A stretch of 30,346 nt of DNA. Source: an uncultured Collinsella sp. (GTDB taxonomy: Bacteria > Actinomycetota > Coriobacteriia > Coriobacteriales > Coriobacteriaceae). A program made the translations under genes and the position numbers. The notes beneath the pieces are model-generated. The model had not been told where the DNA came from. It was given only the letters and a program-made list of their open reading frames with translations, and did not search any database. Each line of letters opens with the position of its first letter. The stretch's first letter is position 1. The stretch is taken from NCBI GenBank assembly GCA_934650975.1, contig CAKUFW010000019.1, forward strand, positions 1 to 30,346, in the 5' to 3' direction. Positions 1 to 7,189 of the stretch are shown in pieces.

Positions 1-72
1 GTTACCTCAGCTGGATAGAGGGTCTGACTACGAATCAGAACGTCATAGGTTCGAATCCTATACGCCGCACCA
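1..72 (+). tRNA. tRNA-Arg (anticodon ACG), 5' end cut by window edge
   Basis: This matches the complete tRNA at 421-497 except for one base and lacks the first five acceptor bases, which lie before the window. The anticodon stem TCTGA/TCAGA encloses the loop CTACGAA, giving anticodon ACG (arginine, CGN codons). The T-arm has GGTTCGAATCC and the 3' end is ACGCCGC-A-CCA with CCA encoded. A hairpin terminator follows at 83-106. Confidence 0.93.
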
Positions 73-82
73 ATTGAGCTTT

Positions 83-106
83 AAGCCTCCGGAAACGGGG
101 GCTTTT
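83..106 (+). terminator. Rho-independent terminator of first tRNA-Arg
   Basis: The stem AAGCC-T-CCG / CGG-G-GGCTT closes a GAAA loop and runs into TTTT. The same hairpin, with loop GCAA, recurs after each of the other three tRNA-Arg 3' ends. Confidence 0.75.
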
Positions 107-126
107 CCTTTACGGGGGCATTGCAG

Positions 127-267
127 AGATTCGAACCTCGATAGAGGCGCGAGCGTCAAGAAAACGCGGAGCGTTTTTAGCGAGCGGGCGAGTCCGCCGG
201 CAGGCGGGCGAAGCCGGTGCGGATCCGCGCAGCGGATGCGCGGAATCCTATACGCCGCACCAATTGA
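127..267 (+). repeat. Structured insert ending in duplicated tRNA-Arg 3' end, copy 1
   Basis: The segment opens with an inverted T-arm (AGATTCGAACC), then a small hairpin CCTC-GATA-GAGG. Next come a 7-bp hairpin AAAACGC-GGA-GCGTTTT (161-177), a GC-rich hairpin around TCCGCC-GGCA-GGCGGG, and CCGCGCA-GCGGA-TGCGCGG. It ends at 243-267 with an exact 25-base copy of the tRNA-Arg 3' end and its following bases (53-77). The same order recurs at 553-694. The function is unknown. The direct repeat resembles the attachment-site duplication left by tRNA-targeted integration, but no integrase is present and the insert is under 200 bp. Confidence 0.7.
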
Positions 268-272
268 CTTTG

Positions 273-300
273 AAGCTCCCGGCAACGGGGGCTTTTCTTT
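273..300 (+). terminator. Terminator after tRNA-Arg 3' remnant, copy 1
   Basis: AAGCTCCCG-GCAA-CGGGGGCTT is followed by TTCTTTTATT. It is a duplicate of the tRNA terminator carried along with the tRNA 3' end copy. Confidence 0.65.
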
Positions 301-379
301 TATTGCGATGCATTTGAAGATCGTGCCGAGCGCCAAAATGAGTAAAAATCAAATTCAATAACTTTTTTTGAAAAAATGC

Positions 380-408
380 TTGACCATTATTCAGCTCATG
401 TGCATAAT
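380..408 (+). promoter_or_regulatory. Promoter of second tRNA-Arg
   Basis: A -35 box TTGACC (380-385) and a -10 box CATAAT (403-408) are separated by 17 bases. The tRNA begins 12 bases after the -10 box. The surrounding 360-415 stretch is AT-rich, unlike its neighbours. Confidence 0.75.
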
Positions 409-420
409 AATCATCAAGTC

Positions 421-497
421 GCGGCGTTACCTCAGCTGGATAGAGGGTCTGACTACGAATCAGGACGTCATAGGTTCGAATCCTATACGCCGCACCA
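421..497 (+). tRNA. tRNA-Arg (anticodon ACG), complete
   Basis: Full cloverleaf: acceptor GCGGCGT/ACGCCGC, anticodon loop CTACGAA (anticodon ACG), T-loop TTCGAAT, and encoded CCA. The last pair of the anticodon stem is a T-G wobble where copy 1 has T-A, the only visible difference from the copy at 1-72. It has its own promoter at 380-408 and its own terminator. Confidence 0.96.
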
Positions 498-507
498 ATT
501 GAAATTG

Positions 508-537
508 AAGGCCTCCGGCAACGGGGGCTTTTCTTTT
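508..537 (+). terminator. Terminator of second tRNA-Arg
   Basis: AAGGCCTCCG-GCAA-CGGGGGCTT is followed by TTCTTTT, directly downstream of the encoded CCA. Confidence 0.75.
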
Positions 538-552
538 AGGTAAACACCGCAT

Positions 553-694
553 GGATTCGAACCTCGGTCGAGGCGCGAGCGTAAAGCGGACGCGGAGCGT
601 CCGTAGCGAGCGGGCGAGGACGCCGGCAGGCGGCCGAAGCCGGTGCGGATCCGCGCAAGCGGATGCGCGGAATCCTATACGCCGCACCAATTGA
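553..694 (+). repeat. Structured insert ending in duplicated tRNA-Arg 3' end, copy 2
   Basis: Same order of parts as 127-267: inverted T-arm GGATTCGAACCT, hairpin CCTCG-GT-CGAGG, hairpin CGGACGC-GGA-GCGTCCG (587-603), a GC-rich segment, CCGCGCA-AGCGGA-TGCGCGG, and the 25-base tRNA-Arg 3' end copy at 670-694. In the GGA-loop hairpin three base pairs differ from copy 1 with both partners changed, so pairing is kept. This argues that the fold itself has been maintained. Confidence 0.7.
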
Positions 695-699
695 ACTTG

Positions 700-729
700 A
701 AGCCTCCGGCAACGGGGGCTTTTCTTTTA
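700..729 (+). terminator. Terminator after tRNA-Arg 3' remnant, copy 2
   Basis: AAGCCTCCG-GCAA-CGGGGGCTT followed by TTCTTTT. Another inverted T-arm motif (GGATTCGAACCT, 744-755) lies just beyond it. From there to the gene start at 863 I see no further repeat copy. Confidence 0.65.
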
Positions 730-862
730 TGGCGACATCCCATGGATTCGAACCTCAGTCAAAGGGGACTATTTCTCATCGACTCGTGTAAGATTTCGAA
801 TATGCGTCTCGGTGGAACTGTGGCGCGCTCCTTCTTCAGACGACCGATCAGGGTGATATTTC

Positions 863-3304
863 GTGGCAGAGCGTCCGACATACAAGCTCAGGTTTCTCGA
901 TCCCAAAAAGCGCTTTCCGGCCATGCCCGAGCAGCCCGCCGGCCGTTCGTATGGCGTGGTCTGGAAGCTCTTTGGCGAGGACCCGCACGAATCGTGTTAC
1001 GCCGTTGAATTCGTCGGCAAAAGCCACGTATCGCTTTTGGGCTATGTGAGCGTGTCAGGTGAGGTCTACAAGGTTGACCGTCCCGTTAACGAGGTGTCGT
1101 TGCCCGACAATCCCGACATGCAACTGGTTCTGGACGAGTCCGACTCCAGCATCGGCGAGATTGCGGTTAGGGGTGCCGATGGGACGATGCACTCCCGGGC
1201 TCGAGTCATCGGCTCTCCCGAAGGCACCATGCGCGAACAATCCGATTATGAGACGTGGAACTCAACGCGCAGCCTTCGCTACGGCGAGTTCATGGCCTCG
1301 ATGTTCTTGCGTTACGTGATATTCGCCGATTCCGAAAACGCTGTCGCAAACACGGCGGACGCTGACGGCCTCGACGACGGCATGAAAAATGCCGTCGACA
1401 AGATCAAACTTGTAAAACTCCCCGAGCCGGTTGAAGTGCTGCTGGGTTTTGACTCCACACCGCTGCCCGATGCCATCGAAACATTGCTCTACCGCATTGA
1501 CCATACGGATAATCCGAGCGGCATCGAGCGCTATGCCGCCGCCTTGATGGGTGAAGTCAATCTGCCTCGCCTGCGCACCATCGCGGCCAAAACCGAAATG
1601 AGCCTGGCGCGCATCGATCGCTCGAGGCTCTTCTATCTCAATTTTGACCGTAGCCTGCTGGATCAGGACGAGATCGACACCTTGCTTGCCATCGAGTGCC
1701 GTCTGAACCGCCTATCGGGCATCCTTGAGCGTATTGGGGTGGGATTGGCCCCCGTTGTCTCGTCGCCAAGCTTTGAGGGCTGCTCGCTCTTTGACCTCTG
1801 GCATATCAGCAAGACGACAAATGACGTTCCTCGCCTGCTCGAAACGCTGTCGAATGACAACCCGTGGGCCAAGCCGGGGACGGTTGCGTGCCAGCCGGGT
1901 GGCGAGTGGGACGTTCGCACCCGCTTTGCACGTATCGTAGAAGCGCTCAACGTGGTAACGCGGCTCGACTATACCTACCGAGCGAACGTCGCCGAGGGCA
2001 TCATGCTGGTGCGATTTGGCCGCACGGTCGTCGATGCTATGCCTCAGCGCGAATACGGTGCTCAAGATGACGCCTGGCGCGAGGTAGATGAGCCTAAGCG
2101 CACGGCATGGGCCACTGAGCACGATGCACGCGTGGTGCTCACACTCGCGGCGGCCTGCTTTGCTTCGGGCGCCTGCATCACGCGCTGCTACGTGCAGATT
2201 GCGGCTCCCGACGGCGAGCAAGGTGAGCGCATTGTCGCAACGTATTCTTTTGGTCGTGCGGCCTATCTCGCCGATTGCGTTTCTGTCGCCAAGGATCTTG
2301 AGAGCATGGACATGGATGACATGCCCTGCAAGCATTTGCTCGAGGCATACGAGGCAGATGCGCCGGATATGATTGAGCCTGCGGAGGTCCATGCTCGCCC
2401 GCGCGACGACCATCGTCCGCTGCCGCCGGCACTGCGTGATCTGCTGCTTGCCGACACGGCTGACGAGCTTGAGGTCATGGAGGAGGACAACGATCCGTAT
2501 GTCGCCCGTGTCGTCGAGCTGCGCGAGCAATCCAAAGTTGACCGAGCTGGTGCTTTCGAGGGCTTTTCCCGACTTGTTGAGGAACTTGAAGCCAAGTGTG
2601 CCGTTGCCGAGCTTTTGGCGACGGGCCCGGTGCAGACTCAGTTCTGCGACAACCAACTGGTGCGTATGGTGTTGCCGGTGATGGAGGAGGACCGTTCCGT
2701 GCGGATTCTGCGTGCGCCCGATGCACTGTATTTTGCCCAGCACGAAATCTGCAGCTTTTACGCCGAACAGGAGGACTTTGAGCGTGCGCTGCCCGAGGTG
2801 CGCCGTCTCTACGATTTGGCGCGCTCGTCCATGCAGTCACACTTTGCGCTGATCAACGTGCTGGCGCGCTTGGAGCGTTATGACGAGATTATCGAGGTGG
2901 CGCGCCACGGCCTGCGCATTGCCAGCGATCGCCCCTCGATCGGTTACCTGTTCTATCGCCTGGCGTTTGCCTATTGGAACTGCGACCAGCTTGAGCTGGC
3001 ACTGGCGTGCTACCGCCTGGTGCCGCGTGGTGAGGAGTCGGGCGGCAGCGCGCAGGAGGAAATGCAGGGCCTTATGAACGAGATGGGCGTTATCAAGCCG
3101 CCCACGTTTGAGGAGGCCGTCGAGACCATCCGCAAGGCGGGTCTTGAGCTGCCGCCGGTGCCCGCCGTGACCAATCAGCTGGCGGATGCTGCCGTGCAGC
3201 TGGTCGACAACGGCTTCTTTTTCCTGGCACGCGGCTGCATCTTCCAAATGTGGCGCACCATGGGCAACGACGAGCTCGGCTCTCTCAACCGCTCGCTGGG
3301 GTAG
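863..3304 (+). CDS. Large protein of unknown function with C-terminal TPR-like helices
   Basis: An 813-residue protein starting with GTG; AGGGTG seven bases upstream is the likely ribosome site. I do not recognise the N-terminal ~500 residues: they show no signal peptide, membrane segment or known catalytic motif. From about residue 590 there are paired amphipathic helices typical of tetratricopeptide repeats (segments around FYAEQEDFERALPEVRRLY, ALINVLARLERYDEIIEVAR and LFYRLAFAYWNCDQLELALA), suggesting a scaffold for protein contacts. The middle, around residues 500-560, is rich in Asp and Glu. It is probably cytoplasmic. It stands alone between the tRNA-Arg cluster and the ATPase gene. The coding region is certain; the role is open. 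Its codon use matches the high-GC genes of the window, so it is likely resident rather than recently acquired. Confidence 0.85.
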   Translation: MAERPTYKLRFLDPKKRFPAMPEQPAGRSYGVVWKLFGEDPHESCYAVEFVGKSHVSLLGYVSVSGEVYKVDRPVNEVSLPDNPDMQLVLDESDSSIGEIAVRGADGTMHSRARVIGSPEGTMREQSDYETWNSTRSLRYGEFMASMFLRYVIFADSENAVANTADADGLDDGMKNAVDKIKLVKLPEPVEVLLGFDSTPLPDAIETLLYRIDHTDNPSGIERYAAALMGEVNLPRLRTIAAKTEMSLARIDRSRLFYLNFDRSLLDQDEIDTLLAIECRLNRLSGILERIGVGLAPVVSSPSFEGCSLFDLWHISKTTNDVPRLLETLSNDNPWAKPGTVACQPGGEWDVRTRFARIVEALNVVTRLDYTYRANVAEGIMLVRFGRTVVDAMPQREYGAQDDAWREVDEPKRTAWATEHDARVVLTLAAACFASGACITRCYVQIAAPDGEQGERIVATYSFGRAAYLADCVSVAKDLESMDMDDMPCKHLLEAYEADAPDMIEPAEVHARPRDDHRPLPPALRDLLLADTADELEVMEEDNDPYVARVVELREQSKVDRAGAFEGFSRLVEELEAKCAVAELLATGPVQTQFCDNQLVRMVLPVMEEDRSVRILRAPDALYFAQHEICSFYAEQEDFERALPEVRRLYDLARSSMQSHFALINVLARLERYDEIIEVARHGLRIASDRPSIGYLFYRLAFAYWNCDQLELALACYRLVPRGEESGGSAQEEMQGLMNEMGVIKPPTFEEAVETIRKAGLELPPVPAVTNQLADAAVQLVDNGFFFLARGCIFQMWRTMGNDELGSLNRSLG

Positions 3305-3393
3305 GGGCGGCATAGAGGGGCTGCGCCGTACTATTTGTATCGGCGCGGGCGAGAGGACCCGACAGGGTCGGTAAGGCATAAAGCCACCGAGCC

Positions 3394-3449
3394 TGCTAAA
3401 ACTGTTAAACTCTGCTAAAGTTGCTAAACTTTGTTAAAGTTGTTAAAAC
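3394..3449 (+). repeat. Array of six 9-10 bp CTAAA/TTAAA repeats upstream of ATPase
   Basis: Six consecutive units of the form TG(C/T)TAAA plus two or three bases, with spacing 9, 10, 9, 10, 9 and 9. The array stops seven bases before the GAGGAGGG ribosome site of the ATPase gene. A second array with the same CTAAA core and strict 9-bp period precedes the paralogous ATPase at 9876. Possible roles are binding sites (iterons) for the ATPase or another regulator, or a length-variable expression switch. Confidence 0.8.
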
Positions 3450-3466
3450 TAGCAGAGGAGGGCCGA

Positions 3467-4549
3467 ATGTCTAAAGCTATTAATCCCTTTAAGCCAACGG
3501 CGGGAATGAATCCGCCTGAGCTTATCGGACGCGACGCTGTTTTGGATGATTTTGCCGAGGCTCTTGAGAATGGCCCCGGTGCCCCCGATCGGCTCATGCG
3601 CATCTCAGGCGTCCGCGGTACAGGTAAAACGGTGCTCCTTAACGCATTGGGCGATCTTGCACGCAAAAAAGGATTCGAAGTCGTTGACGTCGCCTCAAAT
3701 GCTGGTTTTTGCAATAGAATTCTGGAGGCTCTGCAGCGAAATCTTCGTCTTGAATCAATGTCGATTTCTCCGTCGATTTTAGGAGTCAGCCTTGGTTCCG
3801 TGGAGGTGTCGAAGTCAGCGTCCCATCTGGGCGAGGCGATGTACGACGCCGCGAAGCGCGGCGGCTTGCTCATTACGCTTGATGAGATTCAAGACGCCTC
3901 AACTGAGGAAATGCGCGAGCTGGGTAATGAAATGCAGCTCTTGATTCGCCAAGGAGCGAACGTCGCTTTCGCTTTCGCTGGCTTGCCAACGTCGGTGGAT
4001 GGCGTGGTGGTGGATGATACGTTGACGTTCCTTCAGAGAGCGAAACATATCGAACTCACTCGGCTTTCAGATTTTGAAGTCGGCGGATCGTTTGAGGATA
4101 CGATGAGACGTGCGGGCAAGGAGCTCGACGAAGGCGTTGCTGAGCTTTTGACAAGGGCTTCGGCGGGCTATCCCTTTATGGTCCAGTTGGTCGGATATTA
4201 CGCTTGGCAGGTTGCTGCGCGCAGCGGGACGGAGAGCGTGGGCGAAGAGGCGGCTCGCAAGGGTATCCAGGCGGCTCTTGATAGTTTTAATGCTATGGTG
4301 ATTGCCCCTGCGCTGCGTAGGGTGTCGGAGCGGCAGTTTCAGTATCTCGCGGCGATGGCGCAATGCGAGGGCGACGAGATTGCGAACGGCGATATCGCCA
4401 AAAAGATGGGGTTGCCGGCGAACAAGGTCGGGTCGTATCGCAAGCGCCTTATCGATGCGGGGCTGATTGAACCTGCAGGCTACGGCTGTGTTTCGTTCGC
4501 AATTCCGTACATGCACGATTATCTGTTGGAGACCGTTCGAAAGGACTAA
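3467..4549 (+). CDS. Orc1/Cdc6-like AAA+ ATPase with C-terminal winged helix (paralogue 1)
   Basis: 360 residues from ATG 3467, chosen because GAGGAGGG lies five bases upstream; an earlier in-frame TTG would translate the repeat array. Walker A GVRGTGKT at 48-55, Walker B LLITLDE at 134-140, then a sensor-1-like strand (AFAFAGLPTS) and an RAK motif. The C-terminal ~90 residues (about GDIAKKMGLPANKVGSYRKR) look like a winged helix for DNA binding. The fold resembles the Orc1/Cdc6-type ATP-binding proteins common in actinobacteria, whose job is not settled to my knowledge. The N-terminal signature INPFKPTAG is shared with the paralogue at 9876-11000. Base composition is less GC-rich than neighbouring genes, which suggests transfer. 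It could be a DNA-remodelling, regulatory or mobile-element protein; no partner gene is adjacent. Confidence 0.85.
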   Translation: MSKAINPFKPTAGMNPPELIGRDAVLDDFAEALENGPGAPDRLMRISGVRGTGKTVLLNALGDLARKKGFEVVDVASNAGFCNRILEALQRNLRLESMSISPSILGVSLGSVEVSKSASHLGEAMYDAAKRGGLLITLDEIQDASTEEMRELGNEMQLLIRQGANVAFAFAGLPTSVDGVVVDDTLTFLQRAKHIELTRLSDFEVGGSFEDTMRRAGKELDEGVAELLTRASAGYPFMVQLVGYYAWQVAARSGTESVGEEAARKGIQAALDSFNAMVIAPALRRVSERQFQYLAAMAQCEGDEIANGDIAKKMGLPANKVGSYRKRLIDAGLIEPAGYGCVSFAIPYMHDYLLETVRKD

Positions 4550-4570
4550 TAAAGACTAGGGGGCATAGGC

Positions 4571-4600
4571 GCCGCCGCTGGGGGCGGCTCTCGTATCTTT
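4571..4600 (+). terminator. Possible terminator of ATPase gene
   Basis: GCCGCC (4571-4576) pairs with GGCGGC (4583-4588), followed by TCTCGTATCTTT. The T-run is poor, so termination efficiency is uncertain. Confidence 0.45.
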
Positions 4601-4818
4601 GTCTCGATTTGTAACATCTGGAGGAGATTACGGCCTGTAGATGTTACAGATTGAGACGTTATGTTTCGAGGGGCTGGTTTGTCTCGATTTGTAACATTTA
4701 CGGGCCGATTTGGTCGATAACTGTTACAGATTGAGACGTTTGCGGCTGGCGCCGTCCGTTTGTCTAAATCTGTAACATCTGGACGAAGATTCAGCCTGTA
4801 ACTGTTACAGATTGAGAT
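4601..4818. repeat. Three 57-bp interrupted palindromes at 80-81 bp period
   Basis: Copies lie at 4601-4657, 4681-4737 and 4762-4818. Each is a 17-bp arm (GTCTCGATTTGTAACAT or close), 23 bases, then a near-inverted 17-bp arm (such as CTGTTACAGATTGAGAC). The spacers between copies are 23 and 24 bases, so six half-sites of alternating direction repeat every 40-41 bp. The central 23 bases of copies 1 and 3 are alike, while that of copy 2 aligns better when reversed. No coding potential is evident. It may be an array of protein-binding sites, a transcribed hairpin array, or a palindromic mobile repeat. Confidence 0.85.
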
Positions 4819-4868
4819 GATTGGCTGAGACGTCTACTGGCAAATTGGAATCGCTTCAAAATTTCCCC

Positions 4869-4897
4869 TTGCCCATCCTCGACTGTTTGGTTACTAT
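4869..4897 (+). promoter_or_regulatory. Promoter of tRNA-Ser
   Basis: A -35 box TTGCCC (4869-4874) and a -10 box TACTAT (4892-4897) with a 17-base spacer; the tRNA starts 14 bases after the -10 box. Confidence 0.65.
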
Positions 4898-4911
4898 AGA
4901 ACGGCTGTTAC

Positions 4912-5002
4912 GGAGAGCTGACCGAGAGGCCGAAGGTGCTCGCCTGCTAAGCGAGTATGCCCCAAAAGGGCATCTGGGGTTCGAATCCCCAGCTCTCCGC
5001 CA
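4912..5002 (+). tRNA. tRNA-Ser (anticodon GCT)
   Basis: The acceptor GGAGAGC/GCTCTCC, the anticodon stem CTCGC/GCGAG with loop CTGCTAA (anticodon GCT, reading AGC/AGT), the long class II variable arm ATGCCC-CAAAA-GGGCAT, the T-arm with GGTTCGAATCC, discriminator G and encoded CCA are all present. Confidence 0.97.
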
Positions 5003-5017
5003 GTATGAATTGAAAGA

Positions 5018-5043
5018 AGGGTCCCATTTGGGGCCCTTTTTTA
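5018..5043 (+). terminator. Rho-independent terminator of tRNA-Ser
   Basis: AGGGTCCC-ATTT-GGGGCCCT followed by a run of six T. Confidence 0.85.
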
Positions 5044-5057
5044 ATATCAGCTACGTT

Positions 5058-5075
5058 AGCTGGGGATTCGAACCC
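5058..5075. repeat. Inverted 18-bp copy of the tRNA-Ser T-arm
   Basis: AGCTGGGGATTCGAACCC is the exact reverse complement of tRNA-Ser bases 4977-4994 (T-arm and start of the acceptor 3' strand). It lies beyond the tRNA terminator and before the carboxypeptidase terminator on the other strand. Comparable inverted T-arm motifs follow the tRNA-Arg 3' ends at 127, 553 and 744. Confidence 0.85.
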
Positions 5076-5078
5076 TAA

Positions 5079-5108
5079 AAATGAGGCGCCCCGCTGGACG
5101 CCTCATTT
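5079..5108 (-). terminator. Rho-independent terminator of the carboxypeptidase gene
   Basis: A perfect 10-bp stem AAATGAGGCG/CGCCTCATTT with a 10-base loop. Read on the minus strand it is followed by further T, and it sits 26 bases past the stop codon of the minus-strand gene. Confidence 0.8.
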
Positions 5109-5134
5109 GGTTTGGATGTGATATTGCCCCGGCC

Positions 5135-6478
5135 CTATACCTCGGGTGCCTTGGCTACGGTCTCGCTTTCTGCCGTGAGTGGGCGGTTGTCGATGCGGCG
5201 ACCCAGGCGGTCGAGCTTTACGAGCAGCCACTCGATGGGATTGGGCCCCGTGCCTTCCTCATCGGCGACCAGGTCCATGACGGCGATCTTGGTGCCGTCC
5301 TGCTTGAGCGTAACGCTGCCCACCTTATCGCCCACATGCACCGTGCCCGAAAGGTCGTCGTAGGTAACCTTCTCGGTCACCTCTCCGGCAAGCGAAAAGA
5401 CGGTCGCCTGCGCCGCGGGATCGGCGAGCGTGGCGTCGATCGTCTTATCCGTCCAGTCGGTCTGGCTAATGCGCGCCATGAGCGGGTTGCCGTTGGCGGT
5501 CTTTTCCTGCGTGTTGGCGATTGCAACCGTCACTTTGTGACCGTAGTACCAGTTGGCAAGGGCGGCCGTGTCGGCAAAGCGCTGGTCGGTGGTGGTGGAG
5601 TTCAAAACCACGGTGTAGATCTCGTCGCCGTCGCGGTTATAGGCGCTCGTAAAGCAATAGCCGGCGTCGTCGGTGGTTCCGGTTTTGCCGCCAATGTTGC
5701 CGTCCTGACCGAGCAGCTCGTTGTGCGTGTCCATGGAGTGCGAATGGTCGGAGCCATCGGCGCCCGTGACCTCGATCCAAGAATCCTCGCTTGCCACGAC
5801 TTCACGAATCGTGTCGTTCTTCATGGCCTCTTGCATCATCAGCGCCACATCATGTGCGGTCGAGTGCATGTCGCCGGCCCACTCGTCAAAGTCCAGGCCA
5901 TGCGGGTTCTCAAAAAGCGTGCCGGTGCAGCCGAGCTCTTTGGCGCGTTCGTTCATGGCCTTCACAAAGGTTGCCTCGGCGTCTTTGGTTTTGGGGTCGA
6001 TCTTTTTTCCCACGTACTCGGCAAGCACGATGGCAGCATCGTTGCCCGAGGGAATCATCAGGCCGCGCAGAGCCTGCTCCACGGTGAGCTCGTCGCCTTC
6101 GAGCAGGCCGGCAGTCGAGTTACCTACGGTGGCGGCAGTGTTGCTCACCGTGACCTTTTCATCCATTTTGCAGTTCTCGACGGTCAAAATCGCGGTCATG
6201 ACCTTGGTAATCGACGCGATCTTAACCTGCTCGTCGGCGCTACGGGCGTAATAGACGGTGCCGTCCTTGCCCATGACGATCGCGTTGGTGGCATCGATGT
6301 CGGGCAGGTTCTCTGCCGTGATGCCACGAGCATCGGCAGTTTTGCCACAAACGTTGTCGGTCGTGAGCACTTGTGCGCGGGCCGCCACGGGCGCGCCTAC
6401 AACAAGGGCGATGGCGCAAACGAGCGCGGCGGTGAGCGCATGAAGGTGGACGTTTATACGGGAGGGGTAAGAAGTCAC
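5135..6478 (-). CDS. D-alanyl-D-alanine carboxypeptidase (S11, DacA/PBP5 type)
   Basis: 447 residues, GTG start; the ribosome site is weak (GAAAGCG), so the exact start is less sure. A signal peptide occupies about residues 10-35, ending near AARAQ. The three penicillin-binding motifs are in order: SxxK as SITK with Ser89 and Lys92, SxN as SGN 144-146, and KTG 265-267 within GGKTGTT. The family trims the terminal D-Ala from peptidoglycan stem peptides outside the membrane. After the catalytic domain a long extension runs to residue 447 without an obvious membrane anchor; it may bind the envelope by an amphipathic end or be released. The gene is monocistronic, with a terminator at 5079-5108. 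It is not VanY, which belongs to a different fold (M15). Confidence 0.93.
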   Translation of the reverse strand: MTSYPSRINVHLHALTAALVCAIALVVGAPVAARAQVLTTDNVCGKTADARGITAENLPDIDATNAIVMGKDGTVYYARSADEQVKIASITKVMTAILTVENCKMDEKVTVSNTAATVGNSTAGLLEGDELTVEQALRGLMIPSGNDAAIVLAEYVGKKIDPKTKDAEATFVKAMNERAKELGCTGTLFENPHGLDFDEWAGDMHSTAHDVALMMQEAMKNDTIREVVASEDSWIEVTGADGSDHSHSMDTHNELLGQDGNIGGKTGTTDDAGYCFTSAYNRDGDEIYTVVLNSTTTDQRFADTAALANWYYGHKVTVAIANTQEKTANGNPLMARISQTDWTDKTIDATLADPAAQATVFSLAGEVTEKVTYDDLSGTVHVGDKVGSVTLKQDGTKIAVMDLVADEEGTGPNPIEWLLVKLDRLGRRIDNRPLTAESETVAKAPEV

Positions 6479-6562
6479 GGCTATTCGCTTTCGACGACGG
6501 ATACATAGTTATTCAAGTATATCCTGCGAAATAGTACGCCGTGAATCCTTTACGAAATGGTG

Positions 6563-6593
6563 GCGTCTGTGGCGCGAATGGCGCGTCAGACGC
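6563..6593 (-). terminator. Possible terminator hairpin downstream of acidic protein gene
   Basis: GCGTCTG (6563-6569) pairs with CAGACGC (6587-6593), with further GCGC pairing inside. It lies just after the minus-strand stop at 6601 but has no clear T-run. It also sits between two minus-strand genes, so it could instead be part of the carboxypeptidase upstream region. Confidence 0.35.
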
Positions 6594-6600
6594 TATTCAG

Positions 6601-7137
6601 CTAATCGTCTGAGTCGTCTTCAAGCTTAAGCTCGAAGATGTAGTTAATGCTGCTGTCATCGTCGGCTCTATAGGTGACCCCATTGTGGGTGCAGCCTGAG
6701 TAAAGTGAATCATCAAATATCTTTTTTGCTGCCGTATAGGTGCCAACTGTGGGGTCACAGGCAAGAATGATTGCGCTGGAAAGCTCTTCGAGGGTCTCGT
6801 CGCAATTGTATCCATCTGCATCTACGTAGAGCTTGACATCGCAGCCATCGTCATCGAAGTACAGGGATGCAACGTCGTCGCCGTCTTCGTCGCTAATTTC
6901 ATAGCAATCGTAATAGCTGTTGTGGTCGCCGTAGTCATAGTTATTGTCCGAAAAGGAGTTTGCGTTGTAGATCACAGATGATATTTCCGGAACAGCAGGA
7001 TTTGCGTCCGCGCTGTGCGATGAGATGGCTGGGCCAACAGAGCCCAAATAGCCGATCAGGCATGCGCAAAGAGTGGCGGACAGCATTACGCATGCAGCTT
7101 GTTTTGGAAGATCCAGCTTTTTAAACTTGTCGAGCAT
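6601..7137 (-). CDS. Acidic exported or membrane-anchored protein, unknown function
   Basis: 178 residues from ATG with AAGGAG eight bases upstream. Residues about 14-36 form one hydrophobic stretch after Lys-rich MLDKFKKLDLPK, so it is either a signal peptide or an anchor, leaving the rest outside. The mature part is unusually rich in Asp and Glu (around DEDGDD, YFDDDGCD and LKLEDDSDD), with Tyr clusters and five scattered Cys, which suggests metal (calcium) binding or disulphides. I do not recognise a family. It is the last gene of a minus-strand unit with the two SHOCT membrane proteins, 52 bases after the gene before it. Its base composition is AT-richer than the window average, as for the whole 6601-8864 block. 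Confidence 0.75.
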   Translation of the reverse strand: MLDKFKKLDLPKQAACVMLSATLCACLIGYLGSVGPAISSHSADANPAVPEISSVIYNANSFSDNNYDYGDHNSYYDCYEISDEDGDDVASLYFDDDGCDVKLYVDADGYNCDETLEELSSAIILACDPTVGTYTAAKKIFDDSLYSGCTHNGVTYRADDDSSINYIFELKLEDDSDD

Positions 7138-7189
7138 TGGGACTGCTCCTTACGAATCGAGCCTCCAGCAGGCTTTCTTGTAAATATTG

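Noticed and set aside
58..690. Short open frames on both strands across the tRNA-Arg repeats
   Set aside because: They only exist because the repeats are GC-rich and duplicated; they overlap tRNAs and terminators.
1..760. Prophage or integrative element attachment at tRNA-Arg
   Set aside because: The duplicated 3' ends look like attachment sites, but no integrase, excisionase or cargo gene lies between them; kept only as an open finding.
4601..4818. CRISPR array
   Set aside because: Half-sites alternate in direction, spacers are partly alike, there are only three units and no cas gene is nearby.
4821..5078. 85-codon open frame across tRNA-Ser
   Set aside because: It runs through the tRNA and its terminator and has no ribosome site.
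7017..7137. Lipoprotein signal in the acidic protein
   Set aside because: The Cys near residue 26 is in LCACLIG, which does not fit the usual lipobox well.
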